A stretch of 64,000 nucleotides of DNA from Amborella trichopoda (lineage: Eukaryota; Streptophyta; Magnoliopsida; Amborellales; Amborellaceae). Each line of letters opens with the position of its first letter. Within the stretch, counting starts at the first letter, position 1. This document shows, in pieces, positions 12,886 through 24,804 of this stretch. Where the stretch lies: assembly GCF_000471905.2 (NCBI RefSeq), contig NW_006499535.1, positions 1 through 64,000 of the forward strand. The letters are read 5' to 3'. Both the position numbers and the translations under genes were made by a program. A model generated the notes under the pieces. The model ran no database searches. It was not told the DNA's origin and worked only from the letters and a program-made list of their open reading frames with translations.

Positions 12886-14076
12886 TTGTTTTCATAGAGA
12901 GAAAGAGGCCCTTTGTGTGTGTTGTTTCTTCTCTTGAGTTTGTGGACCGTGCCAAAATACTCGTATCCGCACATTTTTGTTCTTTCTCCTTCTGCTTTCG
13001 TTCACGATTTTATTTCTCTCTCATAAACGCGGTTAATTTGCCAAGTGTGTTCGTCGGTAATTTTCTATTGCGTCAGGTGGTATCAGAGTGCAGTCGATTC
13101 CTGTGGATTGTGGTGTTTGCCGATTGGTTTCGTGGCTTGTGGACAAAGTCAATGGCCGGGCATTGAGACTCTACCCATCCAGCGAGAATGAAACCTCCGA
13201 GCTCTCTAAGAGATAGAGAACAAAAGTTTGAGAAAAAAAGTAGAAGAGCTGACCCTGCGCTTGACACAAAAACTAGCTTCGATACACTATGATGACAGTA
13301 GTGAGTTGAACACTATTTTTGAGAACCCTTTCCATATCAATGCTCTATGTCGGGAGCCTCATGGTTAGGAGAATGATCTATTTCATTATGGTTGGGAGAT
13401 TGATCTACCTAAGTTTGATGAAGAATCAGTTGAAGATGAAGAACGTGTAGTTTTGGATTTTCAATCAGGTTACCCCATCTTTGATGATGTTCCTATTTTT
13501 TTAATGAAGAACAAGATGAAAGAAAAGAAGTTATCCTTGAGGCAGCAAGGATAGTTGATATTTTTATTAATGGAGAGATGGAGAAGCAAGAGATCAAGCC
13601 TACGGAAATACTTGATGACGAAAAAATGAAGGAGAATCCATTACTGAAGTTATATCAGTTATCGAAAGTTCTCAGCATGAAGATGTTTCCTTCGTATGTT
13701 TAAGGGAAGAGCACAAACAATTCTTATGGATATACTATTCCTGGAGGGTTTTTTAATTTGTGTGTAGAATGATTGCATTTTGATTAGTGCAGTAACCCAC
13801 AGGTGGTAGGATCGTGTCTGTAATCTTCGGGTAGCAGATCCAATTGAAGACGGTTGCGAGGAAAATCTCATCTTAGCCCACTTTAAAACTCGATAACGAG
13901 TTTTATCCAACCAGGGGATAATGATGCATATCAAAATCTGGTGGCTACAAATTTTAATTTTAGTATTGTGATTTTTATTTTTAGAGTTAGGGTAAAACTA
14001 TTATTTTTATTTATTAGGGTTAAATATTAAAAATAGGATTTTTTGGGTTAGTTTGATAAGTTGTTTTTGTACAAGT

Positions 14077-14112
<36 letters not shown>
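12886..14112 (+). mobile_element. N1, small non-autonomous LTR element
   Basis: An LTR end at 13,075 is followed by a TGGTATCAGAGTG primer site (13,078). Then come about 830 bp of internal sequence, a CCAGGGGATAA purine tract (13,911) and a 3' LTR starting at 13,922 (TGATGCATATCAAAATCTGG). That LTR runs into the sequence gap. The internal part has acidic coding texture (LPKFDEE, VEDEE) but no pol domain. N2 at 18,771-21,093 is a sister copy. It is a broken fossil that probably depended on another element's enzymes. Confidence 0.7.
13078..13090 (+). other. N1 primer-binding site
   Basis: TGGTATCAGAGTG, two bases after the LTR end, matches the initiator-methionine tRNA 3' end complement except near its end. 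Confidence 0.75.
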
Positions 14113-14652
14113 NNNNNNNNNNNNNNNNNNNNNNNNNNNNNNNNNNNNNNNNNNNNNNNNNNNNNNNNNNNNNNNNNNNNNNNNNNNNNNNNNNNNNNNN
14201 NNNNNNNNNNNNNNNNNNNNNNNNNNNNNNNNNNNNNNNNNNNNNNNNNNNNNNNNNNNNNNNNNNNNNNNNNNNNNNNNNNNNNNNNNNNNNNNNNNNN
14301 NNNNNNNNNNNNNNNNNNNNNNNNNNNNNNNNNNNNNNNNNNNNNNNNNNNNNNNNNNNNNNNNNNNNNNNNNNNNNNNNNNNNNNNNNNNNNNNNNNNN
14401 NNNNNNNNNNNNNNNNNNNNNNNNNNNNNNNNNNNNNNNNNNNNNNNNNNNNNNNNNNNNNNNNNNNNNNNNNNNNNNNNNNNNNNNNNNNNNNNNNNNN
14501 NNNNNNNNNNNNNNNNNNNNNNNNNNNNNNNNNNNNNNNNNNNNNNNNNNNNNNNNNNNNNNNNNNNNNNNNNNNNNNNNNNNNNNNNNNNNNNNNNNNN
14601 NNNNNNNNNNNNNNNNNNNNNNNNNNNNNNNNNNNNNNNNNNNNNNNNNNNN
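14079..14652. other. (TA)n microsatellite and sequence gap
   Basis: A TA repeat (14,079-14,112) runs into 540 undetermined bases (14,113-14,652). The repeat is probably why the assembly stops here. The open frames across the gap are artefacts. Confidence 0.95.
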
Positions 14653-15914
14653 CCATTAAAAAACATTTTTGGGCTAAAATGATATAATAAAGATTTGTTG
14701 GGGTTAATTTTAAAGATCAAAAGTCAATAAAAGAAGGATATAAGAGATGCTGGGTTATGGTGAAATCTTTAGGGATTTTCTTATGCAGCTTGAACGAAAA
14801 ACGTGTCACAACCCTGCTCCTTGACCCCTGCCAGAGGGCAACAGAGCGCGGGATCGCGACCGGAAGTCGCGAATGTCACTCAAGTGGGAGTGGCTCAATG
14901 CATGAAACACAAAATCGAGAGCAAACCATGTAAGAAAACTAAAATAAAGCCATACAACCAATAATTGTCAATCCAAAAGTACATCTAATTCATATCTTCC
15001 CAAATCAAAGTCTTTATAAGTTCGTTAAGGTACTGTTGGCCCAAAATATACAAAATGAGGAATATATCATATCACATCACTGAAATCACCAAAACATACT
15101 GCGGAAGTCTTCAAAATACGGCTTCTCAAACTTCTTGATTTCAGGCTTTAGGCCCTTTAAAACTGCCACCCACCTTAAGCACAACTGCCCCCACCCTTCA
15201 CCATACAGTTATGAAATTAAGATGGAATGAGTTAAAAGCCCAATAAACAGATCACTACCCTTGCATTCATGACTATCAATATATACATATTAACATGCTC
15301 ATAGTTCATCAGACATCGTATTTTGTCTTATAGAGTAATGTCACATATTAGAGTGCACATGAAGGCTATATAAAAGAATCAAAATCAGTTAACAGAGCAT
15401 TACTTGCATATCACGGTTACAGTTAGATAATCTTACAGAGTACAGAATTCAGATTTCAGACAAGCAAAATAGAGTAATTAACTCTCGAAGTAGAAATCAC
15501 AGTGATTAGGCTACGCCAATCCCGAGCTTGGGACTTCTACCCTTATTCGGGAGGGTGGACAATGACAAGTAGATGCTCTACTTGGTTATGTCCTCACTCA
15601 CGTACACATCCCCAACGCGTTTTGGGGTTTTTGATAGGCTGAGGCCTTGCAAGACACTGCCCTCTTACTCTCTCACCACTAGAGGACGTTACACTACCAA
15701 AGAGGTCCCGATGGATAGTGCCTAGAAATCTTGGGGGGTGCGACCTTCCCAAGTAAAATCAGAGCCTAACTCCCTTCCTATCACCGGGAGTCAGGGAAAG
15801 ATCATGTGGCAAGTCCATGCTCACATGTCATGGTGTGGCAAGTCCATGCTCACACTTATAAAATAAGAGGGCTCACTACCAATGGAGAATCCATTGTGTA
15901 GCGGTCAGAATAAG

Positions 15915-16125
15915 AGTCGTTATAACAGAAGTAGAGCTCATATAACAGAAGTCAGAGTTCATATAACAGTAGTTAAAGCTCTTACAATAGTAGTTAGAGC
16001 TCTTATAGCAGAATCATAGTTCATATAACAAAATCATAGTTCTTATAACAGATTCATGGTTCATATAACAGAATCAGAGTTCATATAATAGAATCATAGT
16101 TCATATAACAAAATTAAACAATATC
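15915..16125. repeat. minisatellite, about 20-bp unit, about 10 copies
   Basis: Units of the type TCATATAACAGAATCATAGT repeat with variation. Single bases differ between units, so the array is old. Confidence 0.8.
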
Positions 16126-17599
16126 GGTGTAACAGAAATCACAATATTCAAATAACAAAATCAGACAATGAACTACCAATGGGGAACCCATTGCGTAGTG
16201 TTCATTTAACATAATCTGACAGTATCAGTATCAAAAAATGGCCAGGTTAATATCAAAGAATAGCAATTTCAGCAGCATAGAGCAACAATATCAGTATCAC
16301 GGGGTAACAATATCAGTGTCACATGATAGCATTTCCTGTAATTTCAGATAGTGATATCCTATCATTACAGGGCCATAACTTTTGATTTGTTTAGAATTTA
16401 AAGATAGTTCCAAAATCAATTTTATGTTAGACACAACTATCTTTCAATTAGGGGTGGTTTGAGCCCAATTTGACCTTATTTGTCCCCTCAAAAGAACCTA
16501 AGAATAGAGACACTTAGTCTGAAATCTGTTGTGCAATAAAGACGCTGACATATCTTTAAAATTTCACCCATGTTTCAAAATGAAGAAGGAACCTCAAAAA
16601 GTGCTCGACATGTGAATTAAAGATGATTCTTAACCGGTTCCAATGGCTGGGGTTTGGGCTAAAATGGATACTTTTTGTTTGCCAAATTCAGTGACATCAG
16701 AGGCATTAAATCTGTGCTTTTTCTAAAACTGTTCACAGCGACATACCTTCATAAAACGAAGCATAACTTTCAATCTAAAGAGAATTTCGAAATATTTTCT
16801 ACATGCCACTTTTATCTCATTCAAAGATATTTCAAATGGCTATGGTTTGGCAGAAAATGGACATCATTTGGCTAGTTAAAATCGATAAAAACAGTGGTTA
16901 CTGATGACAAATCCAGGAAATGACATACCCTCTCATTTCGAAACATAACTTTATTTTTGTAAATAATTCCAACAGTGGGTAAAAACAAACATTTTACTAG
17001 GCTCATGTATCTTTCCAACGGTTATAGTTTGAGGTCAATCAGACACCATTTTTTTGTTTAAAGGCCTCCTTCAAGAACACACATATTCTTGGAATTTCAT
17101 AGTTGTATTTAACAGGTGTCTAGACTGCCTTCCATAACCATCATTTCATAATGACGAGCATGATAACATCCAGTCTCTCACAATGTGAGCACACATAACA
17201 TACATTTCTTATATAATCTAAGAATCACAATTTCGTTCTTACACTCTCATTATTATAGAACAAAAACCCTCAATACAAGGGTTCATGCATTCCCATGACT
17301 ACAATACAAGGGTAATGGATCCACTTACCTAGTAAACAATGGGGCCTCCTCAAACCTTTGCTCACAGCTCTCACCTGACTAACAGTGACTGCTCACAAAG
17401 TCACTCTTCCACTTTGTGTCTTAGAGAGAGAGAGAGAGAGAGGTAAGAATAAGGGGAATGGGTGAGAGAAGAGCCTTAAGTACTCTCATGGTTGGGGTGG
17501 CTGGCCAAGTTGTCATCAAGGGGCTAAAAAATCTGAACAAGTGGCACTCTCCTCAACATGCATTATACAAGTGTTACTTCTAACTCATGCATGTCAGAG

Positions 17600-17835
17600 A
17601 CAGCCGGCGCCGGCACTCTACGCAGCCGGTGCTGGGCAACCGACGCTGACACTTCTTCTCCTTCGCAGCAGGCACAGGACAACTCAACCGGTGCTGGGAA
17701 ACCGGCGCTGGCGCTTCTTCTCCTTCATAGCTGGTGCTGGACAACCCAACCGGTGCTGGGCAACCGGCGCTGTCCAACCGGCGTTGGCTTCTCACTCCTA
17801 CCCAGCCCACGCTGCACAATTCAACCTGCGTTGGC
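17600..17835. repeat. GC-rich repeat block with CCGGYGCTGGG motif
   Basis: ACCGGTGCTGGGCAACCGRCGCTG-like units alternate with CTTCTTCTCCTTC stretches, with a unit of about 75 bp. The block makes overlapping open frames in several phases, none of which looks like a real protein. Similar motifs occur at 41,530-42,320 and 45,830-46,280. Confidence 0.7.
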
Positions 17836-17934
17836 CACAACTTCTATTCTCCTTGACCCGCCATGCATTCTACCTGCCAGGAAGAGTTTGGGTCGTCACA
17901 AAATAAAAGGAGGGTCTACTATGAAATAATATGA

Positions 17935-18385
17935 GGAATTAGGGTTCTATAAGAAATTTTCCCTTTTTTTTAATGGTTATCTAGTAGCAAGGAAAATAAG
18001 TAGAAGGAAGGTTTTCTTGTTTTATTAAAAGGGGATCTTTTAGGATATTTAGACTTATATTTTAGAATCACGTGAGTAGGATTTGAATTAGGTGGGAATA
18101 GATAATAGTTTTGGTAAATATCTTCTTTTAAGTTTTGTGGAAGCAAAACTCCTTTAATAGGAGCACGTGAATTGTGATTGATTTAGATTAAATTTTGATT
18201 AATAAAAAAAAATGTTTTCTTAGAGAGAAAGAGGCAATGTTGTTTCTTCTCTTAAGTTTGCGGTCCGTGTTGGAATACTCATATCAACAAGTTTTTTTTT
18301 TTCTTCTTGTGATTTCCTTAACGATTTTATTTCTCTTTTAAACGAGGTTAATTTGCCGGATGTGTTCACCGAAACTTTAGACTGC
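17935..18385 (+). repeat. N-family LTR, 3' part
   Basis: It matches the middle and end of the N-family LTR (TTTTGTGGAAGCAAAACTCC, GTGTTGGAATACTCATATC and the end near 18,385). The start is missing where the putative solo LTR adjoins. Confidence 0.65.
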
Positions 18386-18389
18386 ATTA

Positions 18390-18770
18390 GGTGCTCAAAT
18401 GATGCTACAAATTTTAATTTTATTTGTAGAGTTTGGGTAGAATTCTTATTTTTATTTATTAGAGTTAATTATTAAAAAAAAAAGAATTCTACCCAAAATC
18501 TAAAAATAAAATTAAACAAAATAAAATTAAAATTTGTAGCTACCAGATTTTGATTTGCATCATTAAAAATGGACTTATCCCAACTTATATATAAAAAAAT
18601 GTCCTTTTACAAAAAATAACTTATCAAACTAACCCCAAAAATCTTATTTTTAATAATTAACCCTAATAAATCAAAATAATATTTCTTCCCAAACTCTACA
18701 AATAAAATTAACAAAAATAAAATTAAAATTTGTAGCCACCAGATTTTGATATGCATCATTAAAGATGCCC
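18390..18770. repeat. inverted LTR-start fragments, same layout as at 12.4 kb
   Basis: A hairpin of about 165 bp (AAATTTTAATTTTATTT against its complement, centre near 18,480) is followed by a longer reverse copy of the LTR start ending TTTTGATATGCATCATT at 18,763. It has the same order as 12,378-12,885 beside N1. Confidence 0.7.
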
Positions 18771-19830
18771 TTTGTGAGAGTTGTTTCTTCTCATGAGTTT
18801 GTGGTTCGTGCCAAAATACTCATATCAACACGATTTCTATTATTTCTTTTTGTTATTTCATTCACAATTTTATTTCTCTATCTTAACTACAATTAATTTG
18901 TCTGATGTGTTCGCCGATAATTTTGTACTCCGAAAAGTGGTATCATAGCATAGTTGATTCTTTTGGATTGTAGTGTTCACCGATTAGCCTCATAGCTCGT
19001 GGATCGTGGTGTTTGTCGATTGGCTTCATGTCTCGTGGACAGGTTCTATGGTCGGGCATCGGGACTCAACCCATCTAGCGAGAACAAAACCTCCGAGCTC
19101 TCTAAGAGATAGAGAACAAAAGTTTGAGAAGGCAAGTAGAAGAACTGACTCTACGCTTGGCACAAAAACTGGCTTCAATACATTATGATGAAGGTAGTGG
19201 GTTGGACGCTATTTTTGAGAACCCGTTCCATACCAATGCTCTGTGTTGGGAGCCTCATGGTTAAGAGAATGATCTATTTTCTTATGGTCGGCAGATTGAT
19301 CTGCCTAAGTTTGATGAAGAACCAATTGAAGATGAAGAATGTGTAGTTTCAGATCTTCAATTAGAATCACCTAAGTTTCCTCATCTTTGATGAAGTTCTT
19401 GTTTTTTATGAAGAACAAGATGAAAGGAAAGAAGTTGTCCGTGAGGCATCAAGGATATCTAAATTTTTTTTATTAATAGAGAGCTGGAGAAGCAAGAGAT
19501 CATGCCTATGAACATACTTGATGGCGAAAAAAATGCAGGAGAATCCATTATTGAAGTTACATCAGTTCTCGAAAGTTCTCAGCCTGAAGATGCTCCCTTG
19601 GTACGTTGTAGGGTAGAGCATAAACAATTCCTATGGATATACGATGACCCATTCTTTGAGGGTTTTTCAATTTCAGTGCACAATGATTGCGTTTTGATCA
19701 GTGCAGTAACCCATAGGTTGCAATATTGTGTTTGTAATCTTCGAGTTGAAGATCCAATTGAGGATGTGAGGAAAATTTCATCCTAGCACACTTTAAAGCT
19801 CAAGGACGAATTTTCTCCAACCAGGGAGAT

Positions 19831-21093
19831 TGATGTATATCGAAATCTGGTAGCTATAAATTTTAATTTTATTTTTGTTAATTTTAGTTTTAGAGTTAGG
19901 GTAGAATTCTTATTTTTATTTATTAGGGTTAAGCATTAAAAATAGGATTTTTGGGGTTGATAAGTTGTTATATATGAGTGGTGATAGGTTCTTTTTTGCA
20001 TGAACTGGTTTAGAAGGTTTATATTAGGTTGAAGAAATCTTTAGAATGAGTTTCATCTAGAGAGATGGACATAAGATCGAAATAATAGGATTTAGGGTTT
20101 CATCTAAAGAAATGGAATTGAGAAAGAAATATTAGGAGGTGGCATTTTTTTTTTTTTGGGGTAATTTAGTGAGGGAAGACGTGCCCCTTCCCATTTTTTT
20201 CAATAGATTACGGAGTCACATTATATAAAGAGATGGAATTGAGAAAGAAATAATAGGAGGTAGCTTTTTTGTTTTGGGTAATTTAGTGGGGAAGACAAGC
20301 ACCTACCCATTTTTTTGAGTATATTAGGGAGTTACATTTTGAAGGTGTTAATTGGGGGTGTCAGCTGTAGGAATGGATACCATGATGTGGTAACTGGGTG
20401 TGAGGATGCTACCACGAAAACCCAGCCCCTTTCCTAATAGGAGGGTGGCATTTGAATCATGTAGATGGAAAGAAAGATAGGATTTTTTTTTATAGTTATC
20501 TATTAGCAAGGAAAATAAGTAGATGGAAGGTTTTTTTGTTTTATTAGAAGGGGGATCATTTAGGAGATTTAGACTTATCTTTTGGAATCATGTGGGTAGG
20601 ATTTGAATTAGGTGAGAATAGGTAATAGTTTTGGTAATGATCTTCTTTTAAGTTTTGTGGAATCAAAACTCCGGAAAACGTGAATTGTAATTGATTTAGA
20701 TTGAATTTTAATTATAATATTATGAGACCTTCCCACACCCATGTGAGTAGGACCCTAAAGGATCACCATTAAATTTTGACGCAGATCTCTGAAAAAGTTA
20801 TCAATAAACCCATTCATCCAATTCCCACACCCATATCATAACTTTTCTAGAGATTTGTATTAAAATTTAATGGTGATCCTTTGAGATCCTACTCACATGG
20901 GTGTGGGAGGGTCTCATAGTGTTATTATTCTTTAATTAATAAAAAAGTTGTTTGTTTAGAGAGAAAGAGGCTCTTTATGGGTGTTATTTCTTTTTTTGAG
21001 TTTGTAGTCTGTGCCGGAATACTCATATCCGTACGTTTTGGTTCTTTTTTCGTGTGATTTCCTTCACTTCGCCTGTAATTTTATACTACGCCA
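19831..21093 (+). repeat. N2 3' LTR
   Basis: It starts TGATGTATATCGAAATCTGG right after the purine tract and ends AATTTTATACTACGCCA. It contains a local duplication (GAGATGGAATTGAGAAAGAA with GGTAATTTAGT, near 20,110 and 20,230) and the MITE at 20,715-20,930. Confidence 0.7.
20715..20930. mobile_element. MITE with 8-bp target duplication (hAT-like)
   Basis: About 70-bp terminal inverted repeats (TATGAGACCYTCCCACACCC and onward, including GGATCACCATTAAATTTT) enclose a short centre. The element is flanked by TTTAATTA at 20,707-20,714 and 20,931-20,938. The related LTR at 11,646 lacks the insert. An 8-bp duplication points to the hAT superfamily. It has no coding capacity and is younger than the LTR it sits in. 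Confidence 0.85.
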
Positions 21094-22352
21094 CACCCTC
21101 TCCGTACACCGAAGTGAACACTCCCTCCCTACACGAAAGTGAAAAGAGATCAAACTCCTAGCCCTATCTAAAACTATGAGCTACCACAAGTTCCATCCTA
21201 ACAATTCGGCTATTTTCTTTTTTCTTTTTATTTATAGATGCTCTCTGTATTTGCTGCGATGCGTGCAAAATTGGTTGACACGTACGTCCTGCATGACTCT
21301 TTCCTAGCCTTGTTTGACCTGAAATGGTTCGTGCACCTTAAACACCCAAACCATTCTTCATCACCATGGATAGAGACATAATTAGCATGTTCGCATCAAT
21401 AAAATTTATAGTATCGTTTCTGTTTTATTAAATAAGAACTAACTTACAAATAGAGGAAAATTACTACTTGAGTAATCAATTTGAAGAGATTTGAGTCTTA
21501 AAGTGGACTAATTAGTTCTATATTAATTCAGAAATGAACAAAGGGCCAGGTAATTCAGATTTTGTACTTTAACCATGAAAATGAAACTTGAATATATATA
21601 GAAAAAATTATGTCCTTGCCGTATTAAAATACGATAATTGCGGACTAGTACAATTTTATGGAAATATTATGTATAATTATACTGGTCTGAAATCCCTTGT
21701 ACCCCCTCAAGTTTAAAACTTTGGGACCGTTAGCGCCTCATTATGTTTTCCTTTGCTTTTTCTATAAATTTAATATTTTTATTTTATAAAATGCGAAACC
21801 CATCCATTAGTTAGCTCCCTTCCCTTTCTCTTCAATTGCCCAAAACAAACCTTACCTCCGATGACCCCAATCTACAAATTTAGACTTGACAAGAAAACAA
21901 AATTTTCTTTAATATTATGACCTATTTTACAATTGTATCAATATCTTTTGAACTTGCAAAATGATTCATCAAAATTTTTATGACTATTGTTAATGTATTA
22001 TTATGATTATTATTATTTCTTTCATTTAATAAAGTTATCAATATATATATATATATACATATAGAGAGAAAGAGATAACTGTCCCAAAGAATACAAAAGC
22101 TACATTTTATAGGGGAGGTCACTCATTGAGCAATTGAAGGCACATATGGTAACTATTGCATGTTGCAGCCTATGTAATTTGACAAAACATATTAAAAAAA
22201 TGATGATTTATTAGAATTAAACGAGGATGGAGATGTGACCTGTATGCTGCTAGTAGCTTTTAGTATTCACATATGTGTTTCAAACCAATCTTCTAAACCA
22301 ATGTGTATGAACCATCAACCAAGAGTGCATGGCAAGTCCATCATGTGGTCCA
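21094..22352. other. unassigned AT-rich intergenic DNA
   Basis: No gene recognised. A (TA)n/(GA)n microsatellite lies near 22,040-22,075. Confidence 0.5.
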
Positions 22353-23010
22353 TCAACTAGGATCGGGTAGGGTAGCCGAGCCACTTAAGTGATGGCATGT
22401 GCCTACCTCATTGGGCCAATTTCGGTCCATGGGTTTCATTGTTACAGACTTTTGTAGCGACCGAAACAAATATGCTAGAGCCGAGGCTCCCCAGGCATAT
22501 GATCTCGCGCGATCAAGATCTTCTAACAAAGTTAGGTATCTCTTAGGCACTTCATTACCTTTCGCGTTAGAAAAGATGGTCTTGCCAACTAGGTAGAGTA
22601 AGTAAGCCCTCGTGTGTCGCTCAGTAACAGCCTATATAGCACGTTCAGGTAGCTCCATGAATTTTTTTTTCAACCAGCTGAACTTAAGTATCAACAGTCT
22701 TCCCTTCTCTTGGCAATCTCTGAGCCATTCGTTGAAGTATGTGGTATGGGCCGGATTACCATTGATATTCAGCTGGTGAATCTACCATATACTATACAAT
22801 GTTGGCATCATCTCTCTGATGCATGTTGTCATGTGGGTGGTGTTTGTTTCAAGAAACAACCTTTCTGACATAGCCGCCATCTGAGGTGTAGCTCTGCTAG
22901 TTCTACCAATGGCAATAAACCCATCCTTTTCACAATCCCATGCTGCTTGTCTGTAATGGACCAGGCCTGACGGCACTAAAAGACTCCTCAATATAAATTC
23001 TTGGTCTCTC
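22353..23010 (-). pseudogene. plant mobile domain (MAIN/MAIL-like) pseudogene
   Basis: The minus strand translates into consecutive pieces of the plant mobile domain (aminotransferase-like PMD family). First is SERLFLETNTTHMTTCIREM with PTLYSIW, matching the family's ERWRPETHTFHLPCGEMTPTL. Then come FSWLKKKFMELPE, RAYLLYLVGKTIF and the hallmark YLTLLEDLDRARSYAWGASA with LAYLFRSLQ. Family members are nuclear host proteins linked to silencing (MAIN, MAIL1) or parts of transposons. In-frame stops interrupt the piece and the C-terminal half is absent, so it is not functional. A short open frame upstream (23,071-23,301, minus) might be an earlier exon, but I could not support that. Confidence 0.75.
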
Positions 23011-23777
23011 TTGTAATAAATAATGGAACTTTAGTCAGTAATCGTTAACAATGTGCATATGATGTAAAATTTAATAGTATACGTCATCTACTCCAAAACT
23101 GACATAAATGAGAAGATTTGTCTTTACCTTTCCTTTAAACACCAATTTGGAAACGTGATTCTCTTTCAGGTACAATAGGATTTCATACTCTGATCCTCCA
23201 TAATTGTTTCCTTGGTTTGCCATCTTATATACAACACTAAATCCCAATTTAAAAAACGAACTTACTAACCACGAGAAGTTGAGCACCAGAGAAATTTCCA
23301 CAATCTGACCAGTCCTTAAGATGACATAGTAATATTACATAGATATAGTGCTAAGTTCGGCATGGTTCTGATCAACACATACATTAAAAATAAACTCAAT
23401 AAGTAACAATATATTAATGAATTATCCGCTGATCAATTTTATGTTTCAAGCGTGGGAACTCAGGTTTCTAGGTATAGCACCGGCTATGAAAGCATATGCG
23501 AAATTAATGCCCCAATAGTGAGGCTTCAAACTATTTGTGTTATTAGCATTAGCTGAACAACTTAAAGAATATAAAATACAGAAACCAAGTGTGCAAAATA
23601 TCCTTTACTTCCAACTTCTAAGAATCGCATTAAAGAAATACTGAAATCATTTACTTCCAAATTCTAAGAATTAACTGAATGCCATTCTAAAATGAAAGGA
23701 AATTCCATATAATTGAATAGAAACAGTAGAAAGGAAAAAAATGAAAATTAAAATAACTTTAGCAAATAACCAAATGA
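23011..23777. other. unassigned sequence next to the nested complex
   Basis: AT-rich. It includes the 76-codon minus-strand frame at 23,071-23,301 of unknown nature. Nothing else was recognised. Confidence 0.5.
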
Positions 23778-23782
23778 ACTAT
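23778..23782. other. target-site duplication ACTAT, left
   Basis: It is identical to 54,969-54,973 on the other side of the outer element. Confidence 0.85.
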
Positions 23783-24789
23783 TGTTCACGATACAGATCG
23801 GGACGATCTCAATATGAGATTCGACCCGATCCGAACCACAAATTGATTTTTTTAAAAGTAATAGAGAGTGGGGACAATCAAATTCTAATCTAAGGCTAGA
23901 TCTACTCAGAAATGAGCAGATCTGCTCTCGTAGTAGAGCCAACATTGATCCAAAAGGCGAAATACTACTTAAAATGCAATAAAACTGATTAATTCTAGTA
24001 GAGTAAACAAAAAATAAAAGGAAGTGCAAGAAAAGTGAAATATATCACACCGGGCCAGTTGGCCCGAGACTTCGAAGCCTCGTCCGTATCAGGACCGACT
24101 GAGTTTACATTCTCTTTGTTTCTCTTCAGGTTTTGACCAGGCCTTGGCTTAGTTAAATGACTTGCTTAACCTAAGGGTTGCAGGTTTAATAGCCTAAAGC
24201 TAAGGTCTTCCTAGATCTAAGGTTTTCTCAGGGTATTAGGTTTCTTAGCATACGGTTTTTTGGTGTTTAAGGAGTCTAAAATTCTAAATAGTCTCACAGG
24301 GTTTAACCCTCAAATGGGTCCTTAAATCACCTTTTTAAAAGTTGAAAATTGGCTAGAATGGGTAATTGCCAATTTGAAATGGATTTTCCTGCCCGAATTG
24401 CTTTGGGGTAAAAATACATGGATGACACCAATGTTGTCGCCCAAGCCAAAAGGTCAGGGAAGGGTTGACATGTGAAAACTATCAATTCGGGACAAACGGA
24501 GCTGAGCGACATCAGTGGCATGGCTCAGACCAAATCTGCTCATAATTCACAGATTCTAGTCTGGGTTGATTTTTGGGATGTAGTCATGCTACCTGTCAAA
24601 ATTTACGTGAAAACGAAGTGTTTTGTTATTTTTAATGATATTTTTACTAAAACATGGTGTTTAACAGGATTCTAGATCACAAGGCAGGAAGTATGGACTA
24701 TGGTGGTTTATAGTCTGAGGGTTTACAAAGATAGTACGGTCTTAAGGCTGTCTATGATTTAGAAAATTATTCAAAATGGGGTTTCTACA
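23783..24789 (-). repeat. outer element 3' LTR
   Basis: About 1,007 bp, beginning TGTTCACGATACAGATCG and ending ATGGGGTTTCTACA on the + strand. It aligns along its length with 53,912-54,968. It contains the pair GAGCGACATCAGTGGCA, a form of the GGCGACAC palindrome seen in related LTRs. Confidence 0.85.
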
Positions 24790-24804
24790 TTTGCCCCTTT
24801 TTGG
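24790..24804 (-). other. outer element polypurine tract
   Basis: The minus strand reads CCAAAAAGGGGCAAA directly before the LTR. The same form adjoins the LTR ends at 32,224 and, more diverged, at 43,926. Confidence 0.75.

Larger units (their letters stand above)
14804..17900 (-). mobile_element. possible 3.1-kb solo LTR
   Basis: The ends are short inverted repeats: TGTCACAACCC at 14,804 and, read from the other strand, TGTGACGACCC at 17,900. Such ends are common in long LTRs of plant Ty3/gypsy elements. No coding domain lies between them. The flanking pentamers (AAACG, AAATA) agree at three of five positions, so a target duplication is not proven. It lies between N1 and N2. The content is AT-rich, with a 20-bp minisatellite and a GC-rich repeat block. 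Confidence 0.45.
18771..21093 (+). mobile_element. N2, small non-autonomous LTR element
   Basis: The parts are an LTR end (to about 18,936), a TGGTATCATAGC primer site at 18,938, internal sequence to 19,830 with a CCAGGGAGAT purine tract at its end, and a 3' LTR at 19,831-21,093. A 94-codon open stretch (19,502-19,786) reads VRCRVEHKQFLWIYDDPF and resembles nothing I can name. N1 has the same sequence in decayed form. No pol domain is present. The element is broken. Its 3' LTR is longer than the copy at 11,646 because a MITE and some local repeats were added. Confidence 0.7.

Noticed and set aside
14048-14720. Open frames of over 200 codons
   Set aside because: They are made of undetermined bases plus a TA repeat.
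17541-17929. Two overlapping frames of over 120 codons plus an antisense frame
   Set aside because: They are due to a GC-rich tandem repeat; no protein family resemblance.
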